A DNA stretch of 64,000 nucleotides from an uncultured Fibrobacter sp. (GTDB lineage Bacteria > Fibrobacterota > Fibrobacteria > Fibrobacterales > Fibrobacteraceae). The position numbers and the translations under genes are program-made. Below the pieces are notes generated by a model, which saw nothing but the letters and a program-made list of their open reading frames with translations, was not told the origin of the DNA and made no database searches. Numbering within the stretch: the first letter of the stretch is position 1; every line of letters begins with the position of its first letter. The DNA is taken from contig NZ_ONDD01000004.1 of the NCBI RefSeq assembly GCF_900316465.1, positions 62,001-126,000 of the forward strand, in the 5' to 3' direction. This document shows positions 60,148-64,000 of this stretch, piece by piece.

Positions 60148-61398
60148 TTAGAAACCGATACTCAACTGGCCCATGTAGACACGTTCTTCGTCTTGGCCGG
60201 TGTAGTAACCGAGTTCTTCAGCCCAAGTGGCGAATTCAACCGTAATGAATCGGAGGGCTTCAATCGCGAAACCTGCAGCGGGGTAGCCGCCCTTGAAACC
60301 GCCCGAAAGGCGCAAGGCGAGGGCACGGATTTCATTGTTGTAGCCAGGCCATGCAAGCAAGTTCTGCTCGACTTCAAGACCCATATTCAGGTGAGAGAAA
60401 ACCTTGTAGTTCCTATCGCTGTTGATTGCGTCGGCGTAGTCACATGCAATGTTGAATTTGCGGGCGTAGCCGGTGTTCTTGTTGAAGAATCGCGGACTGT
60501 AGTTGAAACCTGCGGTCAGGTTCGGCGTAATCTTGTCGCCGGCAAGTTCCTTGAAATAGATATCGCGCAGGGACATACCGACTCTGAATTCACGGGTGAG
60601 CTGGTAGAGCACGCCCAAGTCGATACCGGCAGAAACGGATTTGAAATCAAAAATATTGTCGGTGGCGTCATGGTAGCGGTCTTCAAGAGTATCCTGGAGG
60701 GCATCGTAGTTCAGAACGTCGACTGTAATCATTTCGACTTTCTGACGCTTGGCCATTTTGATACCCACACCGACTGAGAAATTGTTCGTAAATCCGTAAG
60801 AAATACCTGCCTGGGCCACACCGTCGACGTAGAAGGTGTCAACGACAAGGAACGGAAGAATAAGGCCTCCGTCCAGGTAAGGCGCGACGTTACCGTCAAC
60901 CCAAATAGCTCCGCCGAATCCGTGGAATGCCATTTCGGCATCCATCTTGATTTTCATGGTCAGGTACTTGTGGTCGTAATTATTCAGTTTGTGAACCAGT
61001 TCGGGGTGGGCAGCGAGCGTGTCCATGAGCACATTAGACTGGCTCAGACCATTGTCGTTGGCGTAATTTCTTGCGTTCTTGTAAATCTTCTGCAAGTCTT
61101 TTGCCAGGCTATAGGTCGAAAAGTAGGTTTCGAACGGACCGGCTCCACCCAAGTTCAATCGCATGTCGCCCAAGAAATTGCGGGGATAGTAACCTTGTTC
61201 GGGGCGTAATTCATAGTTGCCCAAACGGTTGATCTGGCTCAAACCGGCGTAGTTAAAGTAGATGGCTTCTTTGTCGTCAACAAGGGCAACATGTGCATTA
61301 CCCATGGCTTCGGCTCGTAGGGAATGGTGCGTCGGAGCCTTGGCTGCATATGAGGCGATTGCAAGTACAAAAATCAGGAAAAACAGAATCTTTTTCAT
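60148..61398 (-). CDS. PorV/UPF0164-like outer membrane protein
   Basis: 416 residues. Signal peptide ends about SYAAK. RAEAMGNAHVALVDDKEAIYFNYAGLSQI at the start is the usual beginning of PorV, PorQ and related FadL-superfamily barrels, and the protein ends in Phe (LSIGF). About fourteen strands can be guessed. Related proteins take part in type IX secretion in Bacteroidetes, but nothing else of that system is in view. It follows the lipoprotein gene by 3 bp. Confidence 0.68.
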   Translation of the reverse strand: MKKILFFLIFVLAIASYAAKAPTHHSLRAEAMGNAHVALVDDKEAIYFNYAGLSQINRLGNYELRPEQGYYPRNFLGDMRLNLGGAGPFETYFSTYSLAKDLQKIYKNARNYANDNGLSQSNVLMDTLAAHPELVHKLNNYDHKYLTMKIKMDAEMAFHGFGGAIWVDGNVAPYLDGGLILPFLVVDTFYVDGVAQAGISYGFTNNFSVGVGIKMAKRQKVEMITVDVLNYDALQDTLEDRYHDATDNIFDFKSVSAGIDLGVLYQLTREFRVGMSLRDIYFKELAGDKITPNLTAGFNYSPRFFNKNTGYARKFNIACDYADAINSDRNYKVFSHLNMGLEVEQNLLAWPGYNNEIRALALRLSGGFKGGYPAAGFAIEALRFITVEFATWAEELGYYTGQDEERVYMGQLSIGF

Positions 61399-61401
61399 AG
61401 C

Positions 61402-62799
61402 TTAGTTCCTCCCCGCAAACCACTGCATAAAGCGTTCTTCGTTGTAGTTTGCCCAGCATCCACCGATGTAATTCTTTCGGAACTCGAGATCGTAGGTGGG
61501 GGGATAATGGGTATCCTTGGCTACGGCTCTTTTATAGGCGATGAATTCTTCGAAGGGGCGGCCTTGCGGGTTGAAGACGAGCCCGGCTGCAAAAACTAAG
61601 CGGTGGTCGCCAGCGGCGACGCGGTTCTTGTATTCAGGATAGACAAATTTCCATTCTCGACCGAGTTCTTTCTGGTTGTTGGACGGGTCGTTTGCGACGG
61701 TTACTCCGTTCATGTCGATATCGACCGTCATATATTTTTCGTTCGGGCCAGCCTTTTTAATCACACGGAGGTCGCTGATGGCTGTTTTTCCGGCGGTAAC
61801 GTTTTTAAGGATAAGGTCGTTGTCGTATTCGATTTCGTTGCTCTTGTCGCTCACGTCTTCGTCGATTTCGCCATCACCATCGTTGTCTTCGCCGTCGTAG
61901 AGTTCTTCGTCGACGCAGCCGTCGCCATCGTCATCGAGAATGTCGCTGTAGCCGAACTGGCCGATGATGATGTTCAAAGTCTTGGTCTGCTGGTCTTCGT
62001 CATCCTTGGCGTCTTCGGTTTCTTGGGCCAAAGCGCCACACATGCTGCTCACGGCTTTCTTTTGAGATTCTTCTTTTAAGTCACCGAAACCCTGCAGGTA
62101 GCTGTCGAACATCTTGGTCATGCTTTCGGGGCTTTCTTCACAGGTCTTGAACACGGCGTCGAATGCTTCCACGGCTTCTGCCGGCTCGTTTTTGATGTTG
62201 TTCAGGACCGAGGCCATGTCGCAGGAATTTTCATCGTTCTTGTTCAAGGAACAACCATTCATTCCTTGGGTCGTTTTGCGCAGGACGAGCATGGTTTTCA
62301 TCATTTGAAGAACCATGTAGCCTTCGGAAAATGTCTTGTAAGTAATAACGCTGTCGGTTTTTCCGGCCTTGTCGCGAGCGATAAAGGCGTTGGCGATGAC
62401 ATTGACGGAATCAATCGTTTCCTGGAGCTGTGCGGCAACTTGGTCTGACATGCCAGAGAACGGAACCTTGGATTCGCGGCTGGCGTTTACGTAGGCGAGT
62501 AGCGAAAAAACGTTGGTTTCTTGGGTGCTGTTCAGCATGCGGTTCAGTTTCGCCTTCATGAGGCCGAACCAAGCCTGGGAATAGTTGGAGTCGGCGGCAA
62601 TAGCCTTACTGAAATAGTGCTCGGCTTCAGAATATTCGTTGCTGCGGATGTGCTTGTAGCCTTCGTAGGTGAGGGCTTCCGCATCGCTGTCCTTGATGTT
62701 AATGCTTTCGGTCGGGTTAAAGATGTTGCATCCGGCAATGCCTAGAGAAAGCAATAGTGCCGTTGCCCATAAAATCTTGGATTGAAGTATGCGTTTCAT
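61402..62799 (-). CDS. TPR lipoprotein with MopE-like calcium motif
   Basis: 465 residues. Signal ends GIAGC (Cys about 24). One clear TPR pair follows (HIRSNEYSEAEHYFSKAIAADS, then SQAWFGLMKAKLN), a helical middle, and an acidic repeat DDDGDGCVDEELYDGEDNDG running on to GDGEIDEDVSD, near 300-330. That pattern is the calcium-binding motif of MopE-like proteins. The end carries one more small domain. The ATG at 62799 is preferred, with GGGGAAC upstream; the longer frame lacks a signal. It is probably the periplasm-facing partner of the barrel protein it precedes. Confidence 0.78.
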   Translation of the reverse strand: MKRILQSKILWATALLLSLGIAGCNIFNPTESINIKDSDAEALTYEGYKHIRSNEYSEAEHYFSKAIAADSNYSQAWFGLMKAKLNRMLNSTQETNVFSLLAYVNASRESKVPFSGMSDQVAAQLQETIDSVNVIANAFIARDKAGKTDSVITYKTFSEGYMVLQMMKTMLVLRKTTQGMNGCSLNKNDENSCDMASVLNNIKNEPAEAVEAFDAVFKTCEESPESMTKMFDSYLQGFGDLKEESQKKAVSSMCGALAQETEDAKDDEDQQTKTLNIIIGQFGYSDILDDDGDGCVDEELYDGEDNDGDGEIDEDVSDKSNEIEYDNDLILKNVTAGKTAISDLRVIKKAGPNEKYMTVDIDMNGVTVANDPSNNQKELGREWKFVYPEYKNRVAAGDHRLVFAAGLVFNPQGRPFEEFIAYKRAVAKDTHYPPTYDLEFRKNYIGGCWANYNEERFMQWFAGRN

Positions 62800-62938
62800 A
62801 ACGTGTTCCCCGTTTGCGTAAAAGATAACATTATTCTTACAAAAAGTATGTATCAATCTGTTTTTTGCGGGAATTTTGAAAAAATAAGTGATTATTGTCG
62901 CTTTTTTCATGCGCTTTTTCTTGGAAACCTAAAATATC

Positions 62939-62946
62939 TATCTTTG
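62939..62946 (+). promoter_or_regulatory. TAnnTTTG promoter box before the YkgJ-like gene
   Basis: TATCTTTG, exact match, 4 bases before the ATG at 62951. Confidence 0.45.
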
Positions 62947-62950
62947 GGGT

Positions 62951-63727
62951 ATGGAATCGTATCGAGAGTATTTTCCGACAAAGGCGTTTCGTGTAGCCGA
63001 AATGCGCCTTGCAACCCTGTTAAGGGCGGAAAGGGACCGTTTAGATGCGATTGCAACGTCGCTTGGTCGAGAATCGGCAATCGGTCCTGATAACTTACTC
63101 GAAGAACTCCCCAAAATCAAGGAATTTACGCGGGAATACCACCGGCTTTTTGCGGAATATTTAGACGCTGTTTTGCCGCAACAGCCGAGGCCTATTCAGT
63201 GTCGACCCGCCTGTGGTAATTGCTGCCATCATTACCCGATGTCGGTAGAGCCCTTTGAACTTGTGACGTTGTATTGTGACCTCAGGGGGCGGAATGACTT
63301 GCTCGATATTATGGAAGCGTGCCAGGTAAGGTCGTCGCTGTTTAGCAAGTTTTTTGAGGCTAGACGGGCCGAGGGGGCAGTTCCTGACCAGATGGATTTG
63401 GACGATTACGCCGAAGACAAGGCCCTGCATGATTATTTTAGCGCCTGGAATCCGTGCCCGTTTTCGGACAAGAAGGGCGATTGCACGGTCTACCCGTTGC
63501 GCCCAGTTTCTTGCCGTATGTATTTTAGCGAAACGGATCCTAAGTTCTGTACGCCGGAGCATTTACAGACTCCCGAGAACGATAGCTATATTGTGTACTT
63601 GCCCGATAGCATCGAAGATGCCGTTTACGGAATCTCGGAGCATTACGCCCTATTGGATTTGCCCGAAAGTTACTTTGGCGGACTTTTGGCCGTAAACCGC
63701 TTTGAAGGCTTGATTGGCGGAAACTAG
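62951..63727 (+). CDS. YkgJ family cysteine-cluster protein
   Basis: 258 residues. Cys motifs CRPACGNCCHHYP at about 79-91 and NPCPFSDKKGDCTVYPLRPVSCR near 173-195 define the PF03692 zinc or iron-sulfur cluster family. The N-terminal 75 residues are helical and not typical. Function in this family is unknown. It starts four bases after a promoter-like box, so the message may be leaderless. Confidence 0.85.
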   Translation: MESYREYFPTKAFRVAEMRLATLLRAERDRLDAIATSLGRESAIGPDNLLEELPKIKEFTREYHRLFAEYLDAVLPQQPRPIQCRPACGNCCHHYPMSVEPFELVTLYCDLRGRNDLLDIMEACQVRSSLFSKFFEARRAEGAVPDQMDLDDYAEDKALHDYFSAWNPCPFSDKKGDCTVYPLRPVSCRMYFSETDPKFCTPEHLQTPENDSYIVYLPDSIEDAVYGISEHYALLDLPESYFGGLLAVNRFEGLIGGN

Positions 63728-63729
63728 AA

Positions 63730-64000
63730 ATGAATCTGTTTGGAATGCAACTCGACCTGTTCGGGAACAATACCGATGCTCCCAAGGAACCGGCAAAGCC
63801 GAAAGTGCCGGCTTCGGTTTCGCAGAATGGATTGGTGCATTTCAAGTACAATACCCAGCTCAAAAAGAGTATCCGTTGCAAGGGGGGAGTGCTGTTTGGC
63901 CACCCTGAGGTGATTTTGCCTGCTTACATGAAGGAGCCTGAGTTTGCGCCGGCGCGTGAGCTTGCCGCCGAATGGGCGGAACACGCCGTAAAACGCAAGA
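63730..64000 (+). CDS. Unknown protein, cut by the window end
   Basis: The first 90 codons are visible, starting MNLFGMQLDLFGNNTD, then a Pro/Lys/Ala-rich stretch, then QLKKSIRCKGGVLFGHPEVI. The frame is open to the last base. No family recognised from this part. The ATG is 2 bp after the YkgJ-like stop, so the two are co-transcribed. Confidence 0.6.
   Translation, partial: MNLFGMQLDLFGNNTDAPKEPAKPKVPASVSQNGLVHFKYNTQLKKSIRCKGGVLFGHPEVILPAYMKEPEFAPARELAAEWAEHAVKRK

Noticed and set aside
1..64000. CRISPR arrays, rRNA or tRNA genes, prophage
   Set aside because: No regularly spaced repeats, no conserved RNA cores and no phage structural genes were seen on either strand.

Overview
The window reads as a dense chromosomal segment of a Gram-negative member of the FCB group, most likely Fibrobacter or a close relative. 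The pointers are Ser-rich linkers on lipoproteins, OmpA proteins with TSP3 calcium repeats, a PF14262-type carbohydrate-binding lipoprotein, a DUF2723 membrane glycosyltransferase, and promoter-like TAnnTTTG boxes just upstream of start codons, a motif known from Bacteroidetes. Genus is inference. I see no rRNA, tRNA, insertion sequence, phage or CRISPR. Almost every base is coding, with about 55 genes. The only gene-free stretch above 300 bases is 27135-27503.

Layout. 1-5.5 kb: end of a small HTH-like protein, PmbA/TldE, then a leftward lgt, a penicillin-binding transpeptidase and orn, then a rightward nucleotidyltransferase-like protein. 5.6-17.1 kb: fabF, a DUF2279-like protein, ribE-ribBA-ribH-nusB, then a DUF2723 membrane glycosyltransferase followed by three GT2 enzymes, a plausible lipid-linked sugar and protein O-glycosylation module. 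17.2-21.3 kb: a Trm112-like protein, a FimV-like TPR protein with a long acidic repeat array, and a PilT-type ATPase. 21.3-31.2 kb: carbohydrate-binding lipoprotein, Wzi-like barrel, TrhP/YegQ, a small helical protein, a divergent DnaA, an SDR epimerase and a Ser-linker lipoprotein. 31.2-38.2 kb: SlyD, an OmpA/TSP3 protein, a lytic transglycosylase with five LysM repeats, a barrel protein and an ankyrin lipoprotein.

38.2-43.2 kb is a complete TonB2/TtpC-type energy-transduction operon: DUF3450, TtpC-like long ExbB, ExbB, ExbD, TonB, TPR. 43.3-54.5 kb carries an MFS transporter and a tetrapyrrole cluster (CobA-HemD fusion, chelatase-SirC fusion, HemB, HemL, a NirJ2-like radical SAM enzyme, TadA), interrupted by two tandem paralogous lipoproteins. 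The combination suggests siroheme is made and may feed a siroheme-dependent heme route.

54.6-60.1 kb is the best candidate for an undescribed system: a six-gene run holding a MotA-like channel with a coiled-coil tail of about 380 residues, its MotB/OmpA-like partner, and two helical proteins of unknown family directly flanking the pair. It resembles the ZorA/ZorB motor of Zorya defence, but none of the known Zorya effectors is present. 60.1-64 kb: a PorV-like barrel with a TPR/MopE-like lipoprotein (leftward), a YkgJ-type cysteine-cluster protein and a truncated unknown gene.
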